Origin: Benincasa hispida
Lineage: Eukaryota > Streptophyta > Magnoliopsida > Cucurbitales > Cucurbitaceae
Direction of reading: 5' to 3'
Assembly (NCBI RefSeq): GCF_009727055.1
Contig: NC_052349.1
Location: 41,410,735 to 41,474,734 of the forward strand
DNA length: 64,000 bases
Shown here: positions 1 to 11,889 of the stretch, in pieces
Layout of the letters: every line of letters starts with the position of its first letter
Numbering within the stretch: the stretch's first letter is position 1
Notes under the pieces: generated by a model
The model's input: the letters and a program-made list of their open reading frames with translations, nothing else
Databases searched by the model: none
What the model was told of the DNA's origin: nothing
Position numbers and translations under genes: made by a program

Positions 1-341
1 ACCATTATTATCACAATAAAGGGTTGTGGGCCTAGACATGTCTGGAACAATTTCCAGATCAGTCAGGAACTACCTGAGCCAAACGGCCTCATTAGCAGCT
101 TCACAAGCCACTACATACTCGATCTCCATAGTGGAGTCAGCGATGCACCCTTGCTTAGTGCTTCGTCATACTACAGCCCTCCGTTAAGAGTGAACACTGA
201 TCCTGATGTGGATTTTTTAGAATCCTTATCAGTCTAAAAATCAGAGTCCGTGTATCCTGTAAGGATCAAATCCTTAGATCCATACACAAACATGTAGTCC
301 CTCGTTCCCCGAAGATGCTTGAGGATGTTCTTGACGACACT
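1..341 (-). pseudogene. copia A RNase H fragment
   Basis: On the minus strand about positions 15-160 read as a copia RNase H C-terminal segment. It contains CIADSTMEIEYVVACEAANE, the conserved DSTMEAEY-type motif, followed by AVWLR and then a stop codon. It continues the RT fragment at 342-1022 after frame disruption. The rest of the domain lies beyond the window. Confidence 0.75.
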
Positions 342-1022
342 CTAGTGACCCTGTCCTGAATTAGACTTATATCTACTGACTATCCTCACAGCGTAGCAGA
401 TGTCAGATCTGGTACATAATATCACGTACATCAAACTGCCAAAGGCAAATGCATAGGGGACCCGTCTCATTTCCTCAACCTCTTGAGGTGTCATAAGACA
501 CTCTTCCTTAGACAATGTAACTCCATACCGAAAAGGTAGTAGGTCCCTTTTGGAGTTCTGCATCGAGTACTTGATCAATATCTTGTCAATGTACGATGCT
601 TGAGACAGAGCTAGCACTTTGTTCTTTCGATCCCAAAAGACCTGAATCCCAAGAACAAACTGAGCCTCTCCCAAATCTTTCATTTGGAATTGGGTCGCTA
701 GCCAATTCTTAACTGAAATCAGTAAACCTACATCATTTTCAATGAGTAGGATATCGTCTACATATAACACTAGGAAAACTATTGAGTTTTTTATGATTTT
801 CTTGTAGACACAAGGCTCATCAACGTTTTGGTTAAAACCATAAGATTTGATCGCAGTATCAAACTTTATGTTCCAAGATCGAGATGTCTGTTTTAGCCCA
901 TAAATGGACCGATTCAGCTTGCAAACATTTTGCTCTTGAACTTGGGTTATGAATCCCTCGGGTTGTACCATATAAATGGTCTCCTCAAGATTACCATTCA
1001 GAAAGGCAGTCTTGACATCCAT
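342..1022 (-). pseudogene. copia A reverse transcriptase fragment
   Basis: An uninterrupted 226-codon frame starting at a true ATG (MDVKTAFLNG) covers the core of a Ty1/copia RT. Visible motifs are the first catalytic Asp region DVKTAFLNGNLEE, the YGLKQ..R.W motif, and the catalytic LYVDDILL box. It then runs towards the RT/RNase H connection (SLMYV..TRSDICYAV). It is the best preserved coding piece of element A. A polyprotein would normally continue upstream without a break, but 1023-1490 is broken, so this ATG is probably just an internal methionine. No host function is expected. Confidence 0.85.
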
Positions 1023-1490
1023 TTGCCATATCTAATAGTCATATTATGAGGCAATGGATAGGAGGATGCGGATAGACTTCAGCATGGCAATAGGTGAGAA
1101 AGTCTTCTCATAGTCAACTCCCTCCACCTTGGTATAACATTTTGCCACAAGTCTAGCCTTGAAGGTTTGCACCTTCCCATCAGTACCCTATTTCCTCTTA
1201 TAGATCCATTTGCAACCTATAGGTTTAACCTCATCAGGTTAATCTACAAGATCCCAAACTGAGTTGAAGTACATAGACTCCATCTCGAGATCCATGACTT
1301 TGCCCATTCATCTTTGTCAACATCCTCCATTGCCTTCTTGTAAGACAACGTATCCTCAGCCTCGCCATCGGCTACCATAAGCTTCAGTCTCTACTGCAAA
1401 ACCCCAAAACGAGTCCAGTAAGGAAGCGTAACTCATCATCGACCAAACCATGTCCAACAGGGTTCTGTTTCTCCTCTTCGATACACCATT

Positions 1491-1916
1491 TTATTGAGGT
1501 GTACAAGGTGTTGAGAGTTGGTAAACGATTCCATGTTCTATCAAATAGTTATGGAACTCAAAATCCAAAAACTCTCCACCCCGATAAGATCGAAGTGTTT
1601 TAATCCGTTTATCTAATGCATTTTTAACTTCAGCCTTAAACTCTTTAAACATTTCAAAGGATTCTAGCTTATGTTGCATCAAATAAACATACCTATACCT
1701 CGAATAATCATCAGTAAAAGTGATGAAATACTCGTAACCTCCCCTAACTCGCACATTCATTGGACCACATAAGTCTGAATGCACTAACTCTAGAGGCTCT
1801 TTGGCTCGATAACCTTTTCCAGTAAAAGGTCTTTTAGTCATCTTGCCTTTAAGGCATGACTCGCACACAAGTAAAGAATTTTCCTTTATCTCGCTTTGAA
1901 GTCCATTCTTTACCAA
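1491..1916 (-). pseudogene. copia A integrase fragment
   Basis: The 141-codon minus-strand frame includes the end of the GAG-pre-integrase zinc-binding region (CESCLKGKMTKRPF) and the start of the integrase core (LELVHSDLCGPM with its catalytic Asp, then YEYFITFTDDYSRY). It also contains the second core region LRSYRGGEF, where LRSDRGGE would be usual: the catalytic Asp has become Tyr. The frame breaks at STPCTPQ, before the third catalytic residue. 1023-1490 downstream is degenerate integrase/RT linker in several frames. Confidence 0.85.
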
Positions 1917-1987
1917 CCTCTCAATCCTATTGAGATTGATGTGCCCTAATCAAAGGTGCTAAAGTTGGGCATTTGATAAACTTTAAG

Positions 1988-2400
1988 TCATTTATTTTGA
2001 GTTACGACGGTTTTAAATATCTCTATGTTATGGAGGAAATTTATTGCTAACAGCCTTAGCACATACAAATTGTTTTCCAGTTTAGTTGAACATATCTCAA
2101 CACCATCTTTCAGAATAAACATTTTATTCGCCGAAAAGTTGAGAGTATATTTATATTCAATCAAACACTTTATAGAAATTAAGTTCCACTTTAACTTGAA
2201 AACTACATATACACCACTCAAAATGATAAACTTATTTTGTAAAGTCAACTGGAGGCCTCCCACTGCAACAGCTGAGACGACGTGTCTGGTGCCTACTCGC
2301 ATCGTCATCTTACCAGCCTCAAGCTGCCGCCAGGATCTAAGCCCCTGAAAAGAAGAACAAACATGATTAGTGGCCCCATAGTCTATAATTCAGAAAGAAT
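1988..2400 (-). pseudogene. copia A protease / GAG-pre-integrase fragment
   Basis: The frame at 1988-2308 matches the family segment after the protease active site (MTMRVGTRHVVSAVAVGGLQ). Just upstream, 2345-2400 reads ENDDSF-stop-IIDYGATNHVCSSF. The tryptophan before the active site is a TGA stop (2390-2392), and the catalytic DSG is DYG. Element B keeps W and DSG at the same place. The protease is therefore inactive at two levels. Confidence 0.75.
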
Positions 2401-2412
2401 CATCATTCTCCA

Positions 2413-3290
2413 CTAAAAAAGTTTCCAAAACCAGTAAATCACATTTACCTTGTTTGGCCTTGGCCTTAGCCTTCTTCCTTTCTTTTCACCAGCGTGGACA
2501 GTTTCGCTTCCAATGCCCATCCTGGTTGCAATGGAAATATTTTTCTTTTTCAACCAGTGCTGGTCACTTATCTCATTGAGTGGAAGGTTGTGGATTAGCC
2601 GGTGCCTTCCCTTTCCCCTTACTACCCTTCTTCTTTTGCCACTTATTAGTGTTGGAAGTAGAAGGTGCAGACTTAGTTCCTGAGATCGAACCCCGATGGA
2701 ACTTCTTAGATGATGAAGAAACATTTGCCTCACCAACCTTCTCCTCCTTGCTTTTCAGCAAAGATTGGAATGTCTACAACTCGTTGAGGAGAGTTGTAAA
2801 GGTGTAATCAACTTTGTTCAAAGCAGCGTTGCTGACAAAATGAATGAAGCTTTCTGGCAACATTTGCAGAATAAAGCTAACCTGGCTGCCCTTATCGATG
2901 TGAGCCCCATTCATCTCCGCCATATTAAAGTTGACCATCATGTTCAGAACATGTTCTCGAACAGATGTATCCTCCTCCATTTTGGAGTTGAAGATGCACT
3001 TAAGAGCTTCATGCTTGAGCCACCCGGACGGTTGTCCGAACATTCCCCTCAGGGACTCCATGATCTCACACACAGAGACCATGAGCTCATGCTTCTTGGC
3101 CAAGACGTCGTTCAGACTAGACAAGATGTAAACTCGGACTTTCTCGTTCGTCCGTGTCCATTTCTCATATGCCTCTCGAACACTTTGAGTGGCGATTTAA
3201 GTTGGAATAGGAGGACATTCCTCTGTAAGGACGAATCGGAGGTCATCAATGATCAGTATAGTATTAATCGTTTTTTTTCTATCTAGCGTA
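2413..3290 (-). pseudogene. copia A gag fragment
   Basis: Minus-strand frames 2774-3124 and 2573-2761 together give a copia Gag (UBN2-type). Visible pieces are ESLRGMFGQPSGWLKHEALK, then REHVLNMMVNFNMAEMNG, then a Ser/Lys-rich linker with KKKGSKGKGK. A basic tail with a frame-shifted CCHC zinc knuckle lies near 2470-2570. The same Gag pieces occur in elements B (11379-11880) and D (43762-44384). Confidence 0.75.
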
Positions 3291-5690
3291 GTTTTCGCTA
3301 GTCAGTTTATCGATAGATAATAGAGCTAAAGTGGCGGTTGCCATTTTAAAAGTTGCTGAAAAACATGAACAAACTTAATAAGTCTATTTGCACTACCACT
3401 TTAATACCAATTTTAGGTTTTAGCAAAATAGTTCTAATGTAACCTAAGTGAAATGACATCTATTTTGCAATGATGCCCCAGTAAGGCAGGAAAAAGTCAC
3501 CGATGGGGTGATCAAGTGCCCTTTCACTAGGATGAGACATTCTCAACCATTAGACAGAAACAACTCTTGTAACTGACTCTAACAGTCACCATTTTTTTAT
3601 TCAAAATTTGTTAACCTTTAACAATTCTGCGTAAGTGCAACCCCTCATTTTAGGCCTTAGAGTCCCACCCTAAGGCGCCCACTGTAGGGAAAAATCATAT
3701 TAGGATAAGAGACTAAAGCAACATTATCCTTTTTAGGAGATCAGATAAAGAATCATGCAAAATTGCCATCCTTTAGGGGGGACACTCCTAGGGTGCCTCA
3801 AGGCGATGCACAAAACATATCCAACCTAATGAGAGAGACTGTGGGATATGTTGTCACACATCTCGCTCGCACTTACTATGAACATTCTCTCCATTCACCT
3901 TAGTATTGACCTACCCAAACACCATCTTTTAGGGGGGACACTTCTAGGGTGCCTCGAGGCCGAGGATAAATCTCACGGTGTGAACTTTAGGGAGAAACGT
4001 GTAGAGGTTTAAGTGAAGTATCATATACCCTAAGTATCTCCCACTGAATGTTCTACCTAGGGATTCATTAACTTAGACAATCTGCCTACTGATTTTATCT
4101 AAGTGGGAGTTTAATTTGCTAAAAAACAACTCTTGCTTTTGATAATTAAACAAGTTCGAATCAAGTCCCATTAAACACTTTAACAGACTATCATCAAATT
4201 TGCATGCATGCAACAAATCTATCTAATTCACCTTTCCAGGTAGGTTCCCAGGTAGGAGTGTTCCGTTTCCGTCAGGTTAAGTACCCCAGCCTAGACAAAA
4301 CCCGCCTTAGATAAAAGGTCCCTTATAGATAGATTTGGTACATATTTAATCTTGTTTTAGTCAATTTAATCCTATTAAACTGATTAAAAGATTAAACTTA
4401 GGTTTCAGTTTTCATTAGAACCGTGATCTTAGGTTTATCTCAAACAAATTTTAAAACTCTTTTAAAACATGATTCAAACCTAAGTTTGCATACGTGTCTT
4501 TCTTATTGATTTTAGTTCTAATTTTCATTATAACTCTTATAAAAGGAAACAACTAAAACCATCAACATTTCTAAGCTAGACTAGGTATTTATACTCTTAT
4601 AAATTAACCTATGTGTCATGCTTCATGCGATATCCATCCATTACTATATATAACTCTTATATAAATTATTGTGAACCAAGCATACATGCTTTCATACACC
4701 TTTATACTATAACACTTATAATATAAAGATGATGCATGAATATGCTTAATGTATGCATATATTATAACTCTTATATTATATGATGCATGAGCATGCTTTA
4801 AAGTAATTTAATCATGCAAACTACTATATTATAAGTCTTATAATATAAAGATGATGCATGAATAAATACATAACCTATGGTGGGATTTAAAACTATATGG
4901 AATACTTTATGACATATAATTTAAACATACATCTCATGTACATTCATCAAAATCAATGGACGGGGATGATTTGCCTAAAAAATCGGAAATTAAATCTATA
5001 TATTACATAAACCATCAAGTCAACCAGTTCAAACAGGAGAACCGAGTCTTGAATTGCCTGCGCGAAGCCTCGCTCCCTAATCATGTAGCTTTTCCTTATG
5101 ATCGTTGAGTATCATTGGTCGAGTAGCCACGATCGTGTAACATGGATTGAGTGCCTTTAACAATGCGATGAAGCATGAAGGCCACTCGATCGTGCAGTGC
5201 ATCGAGTATAACTCATGCCTAAACGACCGAGTAGACGACAACTATGTGATGAAACATGATCATCTAAACGATCGAGGAGCAAGCATCGAGTATACTCTAC
5301 AGAGTGATCGGGTAGCCAGGGACTATGTGATGAAGCATGCTGGCCTACTCGATCGCGTAGCATCAGCCATGTGATCATTTAGCAAATGCTACATGATCGA
5401 GTAGAACTTTTTCTACACGATCGTTTAGCATAGGTTACACGATTTGACCAACTTTTAGTCTTCTTCCTTGAAGTAAAGTGCATATCCATGCTTGAAGCTT
5501 CATCACGAACGATGCTTACAGACTCAAACACTTTGAATACAGACTCGATAGCAAGTTAATAATGCCCAAAAACACAAGGGCCCTTAAAAATTAACTTTGA
5601 AATGTAAAGAAAGCAATAAACAGAGGCAATCATCCCAGAAACATCCATTAACTCAAATCCCACAAATACATCTAACACTAAGACCACCAA
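3291..5690 (-). other. leader of copia A (no genes)
   Basis: No credible gene. The stretch nearest gag (3291-4330) is homologous to 11890-12938 of element B and carries a conserved direct repeat (3767-3800 and 3924-3962). 4330-4970 is AT-rich, with repeated runs of the type 'tataactcttatat...gatgcatga', matching 19082-19800 in B and, reversed, 43000-43740 in D. 5090-5450 carries the CGATCG-type motif cluster listed separately. Short ORFs here are open on both strands because of palindromic repeats and are not genes. Confidence 0.6.
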
Positions 5691-6350
5691 AATTTAAATG
5701 CAATTCCAATACATCAATGGAATTTGGAATATTATAAACAACCTAGCTCTGAACCAATTGAATGAACTATTTAACAAGAGAACCAGTGAGCAGAAGCAAG
5801 ATTGTTTCAAAAACCATTGTGAAAGAACAATGCATTTACAAACAACAAGAACAGTTTATGCATCATCGAGTAAATTACAGCATGCTTTCTTCTTAAACAA
5901 CTAGAATCGAGTGACATACCTTTGAAGAACTCTTTTTCATGTATTCCCTCGATCAAACCCCAGTCCAAATGTCCAAGCAAACTCGATCACGAGTACAAAT
6001 GCAACGAACAAACAGTGCAACTCATGAACTGTCAGATCTCGAATCCAATCGAGTAAGACTTGATCCTCGACCCTCGAATAGAAAATATGACACTACCACT
6101 CGGTTGCTGGTATTCTCGGCGTGAGAATCCAGGAGTGTGGACTCTGTGTGGATTTGGTAGAGGGAAGGAGGAACTCAACGATTGAGTAAACGATCGAGTA
6201 AATGGGAGAATGTCTTAAGTCTATCGTATAGACAGGGTACTCGATCGTCGAGAAGTTGTCGTCTAATAAACCCGATGCCTCATCGTTCACTCTCTTAAAG
6301 CGCTATCGTATAGCTTTTTCTTTCACTCGATCGAATGTGATGCCATCATA
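5090..6350. repeat. CGATCG/TCGAGTA motif clusters
   Basis: Two clusters (about 5090-5450 and 5890-6350) contain many copies of a short, partly palindromic motif around actcgatcg, acgatcgtgta and atcgagta, spaced roughly 20-50 bp apart. Examples are near 5132, 5187, 5265, 5349, 5421, 6190 and 6240. They lie in the leader and leader-proximal LTR of copia A. I see no such enrichment in the equivalent parts of B or D. Confidence 0.6.
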
Positions 6351-7817
6351 AGAAAAATGAAACCTTTTCACTTTTATTCATCAGTTATTAAAACTGATAG
6401 TAACTTCCTACTTCAAACACGGTTTAAAGGAGCAAACAATAACCAACCAAACAATATTCTTATAATTGTTTTATTATAATAAATATAATAACTAATTTAT
6501 CATATTATATTTATAACCTATAGTTTTAATATCACATCATATGTAATATTTTAAAACCATAATTCTTTTCTCCTTATGGACATTTAATATAAATCATATT
6601 TATATTAATTCCTCCATTTAATGTATCTAATACATCAAATCAATTATATCATATGTAATTGAATCAATTTAATTATATCATATATAATCAAATTCCCTCT
6701 TGTTAATTTGAACACTTCCAAACAACCCAAAAACTGATTCTCAACTTGAATCCATTGAGCAACCAAGGGGATCTAATGGACCTGTAGCTTGAAGCTCCAA
6801 TAGTATGTGAAATAACTGACTAAACTCTTTAATCACGATATCCACCATCCGTTAACTATCGAGCATTCCATTAAAGATCGACAACTACACTCTTCACACT
6901 ACAAATATATTTTTGTGTCCATTAGGTACAACCAAACAACAATACGATGACCCTTCACAAATCACTCGTAAGTACAGCTGGGCCAATTTACCATTTTGCC
7001 CCTGTAGTTACATCTAACTCCTTAAATACTAATTCCTCTAATGAACAATATAACATAGTTTTACTATGAGTGAACACTTCTCAGGCCAGAGAAGGTGTGG
7101 CGCCACATTGTTCAAGCCCCGAAATTAGCCCTTAAGGGAGCAATTCATCTACTTACCCCTACTTCGGGGAATGAGTGAATTTCGTCTTGTGTAACTGAGT
7201 TCCCAGCTCCCCAATCAGATGAACCCCCAAAGTGGTAGGTTTGAGTCGGCAATCTGGCCACTCGCACCCATGCAAATCAAAAGACCGCCCTAAAAGGCAG
7301 GAGTTCCCAACTCACTCAAGATTAAAGTCATGTTACCTATGGTCATTCTAGTGAAATGAAAGTCTCTATCATGAACGGCGTTATATAACGAGACTACACA
7401 TTTCGTGGTCTGGTCTTATACAAACTCCTTTATATAGGATACCCCTGCTTGCATGTCACCACATGAATGACCAGGATCAAATCATTTGTAGCACTTTATA
7501 ATACTTGTAACATCTACAAAGTGGGTCGTATCCGTAGTGTCACTAGGATAAGGTTTTCCTCCTTTATCCATATACTATAGACCATTTAGGTTATCACTTA
7601 AGGCATGATCTACTTGTATGTCTCTACATACATGCTTAAGTTGCAACGATAACCAAGGATCTTAGTTTAATGGTTTGTGGTTAATGCAACTAAAATATCT
7701 CATATTTCATAAACAGTAGTGAATAAAATATCTCATATTATTACATCGTAAATGTTTGTTTATACACGTGTTTACAAACTACAGGACCCTACGAGATTTA
7801 GAGCATCAACCCCAATA
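5690..7817 (-). repeat. LTR of copia A
   Basis: This shares long collinear similarity with 20394-22390 (LTR of B) and, in reverse, with 47480-49453 (3' LTR of D). Shared blocks include 'ttaactatcgagcattcca', 'gtgtccattag', 'cgatgacccttcacaaatc', 'ccagctccccaatcaga' and 'atgtctctacatac'. The right edge is placed near 7817, where gagcatcaaccccaata resembles an inverted copia LTR start. The left edge and primer binding site could not be found, so the left border is approximate. Confidence 0.65.
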
Positions 7818-10190
7818 AGACCTTAACCTTAGTAGCACCATAGAACCCCTCTTTTTCGCTACCTAGGAAGAAAAACATAAAAGAATAGAATGAGCTTCAA
7901 GAAGCCTCGTGACTAGTAAACGACTTATAGAGTCTCTTTCAACTCATAACAATAAAAGCATACCACAATATGAGGTTAACACTCAAACATCAACCTTGAA
8001 CGAGTCTGATCTCAAGCCTACCTACATGCACGGTAGATAGTTAAAGCTAGTACTCATCATATCCGTTCTATCTCCTTATGTGCACATAGTTTCTTCTCTT
8101 ATGGGCTTAGAAGCTAGGCCCGTTGGCCCTCTAACCATCCCATACGAGGATCCTCCCATAGGCTCAGGAACTAGGTCTCATGCCCTATAACCATCCTGTG
8201 AGATTCTACTCTAGGCTCAAGAACTAAGTCCATTGACCCGCTGACCATCTCGACCACATATTCTTATTTTCGTTTCGGCTACTCATTCACAATATAAACA
8301 TATAATCTAATAGATATACTTTAATACCTTAAAAGAATACCACTCACAAATTATTTGCAGGAACCCTCTTTTCCTCGCGAGTTCCATGGTTCCTCCTGGC
8401 TCCCTTTTAGAATCCTAATTTCCAGATTCATTTTGAAGCTCAGATTACTCATTACTCCAGGCCTTATTTTGAGACACTTTCTTCTACAAACTTATTTAGA
8501 AATGTCTTAACTCACTTACGTTAAAATTTTCTCTTTAAATTTCAATTTAAGAGTTCATAAGCTAAAGATCACTTCACCTTGCTCGGCTATCACAGCTTAT
8601 GGGTGTTCTTCTTAGTTTCCTTCACTTCTCACAACCCTTCCCTTAGAATTTCTCGATAGCAGTCCTCACACAGAAACTAAACTCAATTTCTGAGACTTCA
8701 GCATAAGAATCACCTAATTCGCATGAGTAGTTTAAGAGAACTCGTCATTTGAAGTTGGTGCAGCAATCTTTACATTGTGAGAGGCTTTCTCAATGCCTGG
8801 GTGTAATCTCAACGCCCAGACAGCACCTTGGACGCTTAGGGAACCTTCCTCAACACCTGTTGGACTTCCCTCAACGCCTAACTTGGTCTCTCTCTTCTCT
8901 TCTTAGTCCTTTTTTAGAGGGTTTCCGATTTGTATTTTGAATGAAGGTTCATTGGGTATTTATAGCCTTCAGAAAACTATCATCATCATCCCTTAAGACT
9001 CCAATGCATGACACCACCTCCTTGTGAACTCTTGTAGTGTCTTCACCTCACTTTACTACCACCTACTTCCCTACCAACCTCATACTTTAAGCTGTCTTCT
9101 CCATCTTTGTCCTATACATGTATGCGCCTACCTCTTACTTAGTTTTGGCCAAGAGTTCATTTGGTTGAGCCACCTAACTTATCTTTCTGCCATTTTGTTC
9201 CTTAACATCCAAGAATGACATATTTCCCCTCTTGGATGCATGGTGTTTAACTTCTAATTATTTTTCTAAGTATTCACAACATAGTCTCATTCTCAACGCA
9301 TATGTCCTAGGTTGAGCGCATGGTTGCTTCCACCGCCACCCATACATCCAACTTTCCCTCATGCGTTCCTCTTTCCCAACACTTAATCTAAAGCCAACAT
9401 CTAACCTCCCCTTACGAAAAGGCTTTTTCTTCTAGGCATCGCATAGATTTAGTGCATAGCTCGCCCTACTAATGCATAGCCACCTCATCTCCTAGCCTAA
9501 CAATCATGGCATCGCATGGTCTTGGCATCGCACGGTCTTGTCATCGCACATCTCACAACCACACACCTAGCATCTTGTGCTCATACTCGTGTAACCCCTC
9601 GCATGCAGCCATGCATCCACCCTCGCACAACACCTTGCTTCAACCGGCCTGCTCTCATGCATCCGCCAATGCCTTGTCTGGCCGCATGTCCCTAGACCAA
9701 TGCTTTCCAAGCTCATCACCTTACCTAAGGCTATCACCATCACCCAACCTCATAACATCGCATGAACAGCCCAATCATGCCAATGCCTAGCTAGCTTCTT
9801 CATGTCATCGCACGGCCACCTATCGCTCACACCTTGCCTTTCCAAGCACAACATCCCAACACTTAGTCTAAAAATCAACCTCTTCTTCCACACCTACCAT
9901 GTGATCTACTAACCTCCATTGAGCATGGCTTCTACCCACAAGGCCCTATGCATCAACGCATCAAGATCTCAACGCATGGCCACTTTGGCTTCCACACTTA
10001 GCCAATTTTTCTTCATCAAATGCTTCCGAACATACTACCCGAGAACCCTATTTTAACACTTAGAACTTTCTTCTTCCCTTTTCTCAAACTTTTCTCTACA
10101 ACATAACCTTAATTTATACCCAAACTTGTTTAACATACTAATTACTCACTTAAGTAGGAAAAATAGGGTTCGAGTTTCACACATACACTC
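7818..10190. repeat. gene-free repeat region, family not recognised
   Basis: No coding sequence can be supported; the short ORFs at 8749, 9024 and 9506 are incidental. 8100-8270 holds three diverged units of about 55 bp built on 'taggctcaggaactaggtc...ctataaccatcc'. 8790-8890 repeats 'ctcaacgcc'-like words. 9509-9549 repeats 'catcgca(t/c)ggtctt' with a 16-bp period. Such texture is common in gypsy LTRs, so a decayed LTR is plausible, but that is inference. Confidence 0.4.
8100..8270. repeat. degenerate tandem repeat, 3 units of ~55 bp
   Basis: Three successive units each contain a form of 'ggctcaggaactaggtc', then 'ccctctaaccatcc' or 'ccctataaccatcc', before restarting. They are well diverged, so the array is old. 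Confidence 0.55.
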
Positions 10191-11065
10191 AAATGATGTT
10201 CCAACTTTTTGGGATTTTTCATTGAGCATATGAGCTGGACATCCTCAAATCCTGAAGTGACGTAAACTACCTATACGACCTCTTCATAACTCAAAAGGTG
10301 TTTAAGAAACACTCTTTGAGGGAACGTTGTTCAAGATATAAACAACAATATCTACTGCATATCCCCAAAATAAGTCAGGAAGTCAAGCATAGCTCATCAT
10401 AGACCGAACCATGTCCAACAGGGTTTTACTTCACCTTTCTGATACACCATTTTGTTAAAGTGTACTAAGGACTGAGAGTTAGGATGTAATTCTATGTTCT
10501 ATCAAATAGTTGTGGAATCTTAAGTCTATATACTCTCCATCATGATTAAATCGTAGTATTTTTGTCTTTTTACTAACAAGTTTTCAACCTCCGTCTTGTA
10601 CTCCTTGAACTTTTCAAGTGCTTCAGACTTATGTTGCATTAGGTAAAGATACTCATATCTTGAATAATCATCAATGAAAGAGATGAAATATTCATATACT
10701 TCTCTTGCTTTTACATTCATCAGACCACAGAGGTCTGAATGTATAAGCTCTAAGGTCTTTTTGGCTCTATAACCTTTTCCAGTAAAAGGTCGTTTAGTCA
10801 TTTTGCCTTCAAGGCATGACTCACATACAGGTAAAGAGTTTTCTTCTAAACCATTTAGAAGTCCACTTTTAACCAATCTCTTAATCCTATTGAGATTAAT
10901 GTGACCTAACCTTAGATGTCGAAGGTGGGCATTTTCTTTAGGAGAAACTCTTGCTCTCTTAGTAGTTGTTGTCGTTCTGAACATTTTAGTATTTTGGACA
11001 GCCTTTGTAACTAACGACCTTAGTACATATAAGTTAATTTCCATTAAAGCAAAGCCTATCACCAT
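10190..11065 (-). pseudogene. copia B integrase fragment
   Basis: The 179-codon frame 10526-11065 carries the GAG-pre-integrase segment (HLRHLRLGHINLNRIKRLV), the zinc-binding CESCLEGKMTKRPF, and the start of the integrase core (LELIHSDLCGLM, YEYFISFIDDYSRYEYLYLM). Homology continues out of frame to about 10190, where minus-strand sequence reads HFRI-stop-GCPAHML. The stop (TGA, 10245-10247) replaces a conserved Trp. The 3' part of the element is deleted beyond this point. Confidence 0.8.
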
Positions 11066-11193
11066 TCCATTCTTAAAATAAGCACTTCATTTTCATAGAA
11101 GGAAAGAGAATACTTTTGTTCAATCAAAAAAGAAACAGAGATTAAGTTCCTCTTGATATTAGAAACTACATATACATCATCTAATAACATATA

Positions 11194-11394
11194 TCATTTC
11201 TTATCCAAAAATAACTTGAGCCTACCTATGGCAACAAGTAAAACGACCTCACCAGTACCTACTCGAAAAGTCATCTCTCTAGCTTCCAATTGTCTCCAAG
11301 AATTAAATCTCCGATAGGAAGAACATAAGTGATTAATAGCTCCTGAATCAATTATCCAGGCAGAATCATCATTCTCTACTAAGCACGTCTCCAA
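11194..11394 (-). pseudogene. copia B protease fragment
   Basis: A 66-codon frame contains ENDDSAWIIDSGAINHLCSS. The intact DSG aspartic-protease active site and conserved Trp survive here, unlike in elements A and D. It runs on through WRQLEAREMTFRVGTGE and then stops. The surrounding element is broken. Confidence 0.75.
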
Positions 11395-11880
11395 GACAAG
11401 TAAATCAAATTTACTATCATTGGATTTCTTTCTTTTTTGGAGAGTAGTGGGTTCGACTTGAACCCCTTATCATAAACTCCAAGTTTTATCTCAGAGGTTA
11501 AACCTCTTTGATAAATTTCACTAGAGTGGGGAATATTTGCCTCGTCTATCCGTCCCTTGACATTCAATATGGATCGAAGTTCATTTAAGAAGCTGAAATT
11601 ACTAGTTTCGTCAAAATCAACCCCATTCTATTTGATTTGTAAAGACTCTCGTTCAAACAAGCATGATCTGAAGTGCAGTGACCATGCTCTCAAATCTTTT
11701 GGCTAAGACATCAGGTATGCTCGCCAAAATGTAAACTCGAGCCTTATCATTGGCCTTTGTCCACCTATCGTATGCATCATGAACATTTTGTATTGCATCA
11801 AGGGTTGGGACTGGAGGACATTCCTCAGTCAAGACGAAGTTAAGGTCGTCAACCACGAAAATAGTTTTAATTAAAATTTT
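11379..11880 (-). pseudogene. copia B gag remnants with internal deletion
   Basis: Frame 11653-11856 is a Gag N-terminal part (DDLNFVLTEECPPVPT, then AYDRWTKANDKARVYILASI). Frame 11379-11567 is the Ser/basic linker near the C-terminus. The central Gag segment present in A (FGQPSGW to the second helix block) is absent between about 11570 and 11650. This points to an internal deletion rather than simple frameshifts. Confidence 0.65.
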
Positions 11881-11889
11881 CCAAGTTGT

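Larger units (their letters stand above)
1..7817 (-). mobile_element. Ty1/copia element A, truncated by window edge
   Basis: Read on the minus strand this is an LTR (about 5690-7817), a long non-coding leader (about 3291-5690), then gag, protease, integrase, reverse transcriptase and RNase H remnants down to position 1. The order protease-integrase-RT-RNase H is diagnostic of Ty1/copia. The 3' LTR lies outside the window. Frameshifts and stops break the polyprotein, so the copy is not autonomous. LTR and leader are homologous to those of element B (10190-22390) and element D (41795-49453), which defines one family with three copies here. LTR borders are estimates from comparison with the other copies. 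Confidence 0.85.

Noticed and set aside
3398..3416. Primer binding site of copia A close to gag (AATTGGTATTAAAG on minus)
   Set aside because: Elements B and D place the primer binding site next to the LTR, >1 kb from gag; this site has no LTR end beside it.
5147..5378. Overlapping ORFs on both strands
   Set aside because: Produced by palindromic CGATCG-type repeats; no protein-like features.
9506..9790. 94-codon ORF rich in Ser/His/Pro
   Set aside because: Spans 'catcgca' repeats in a gene-free repeat region.
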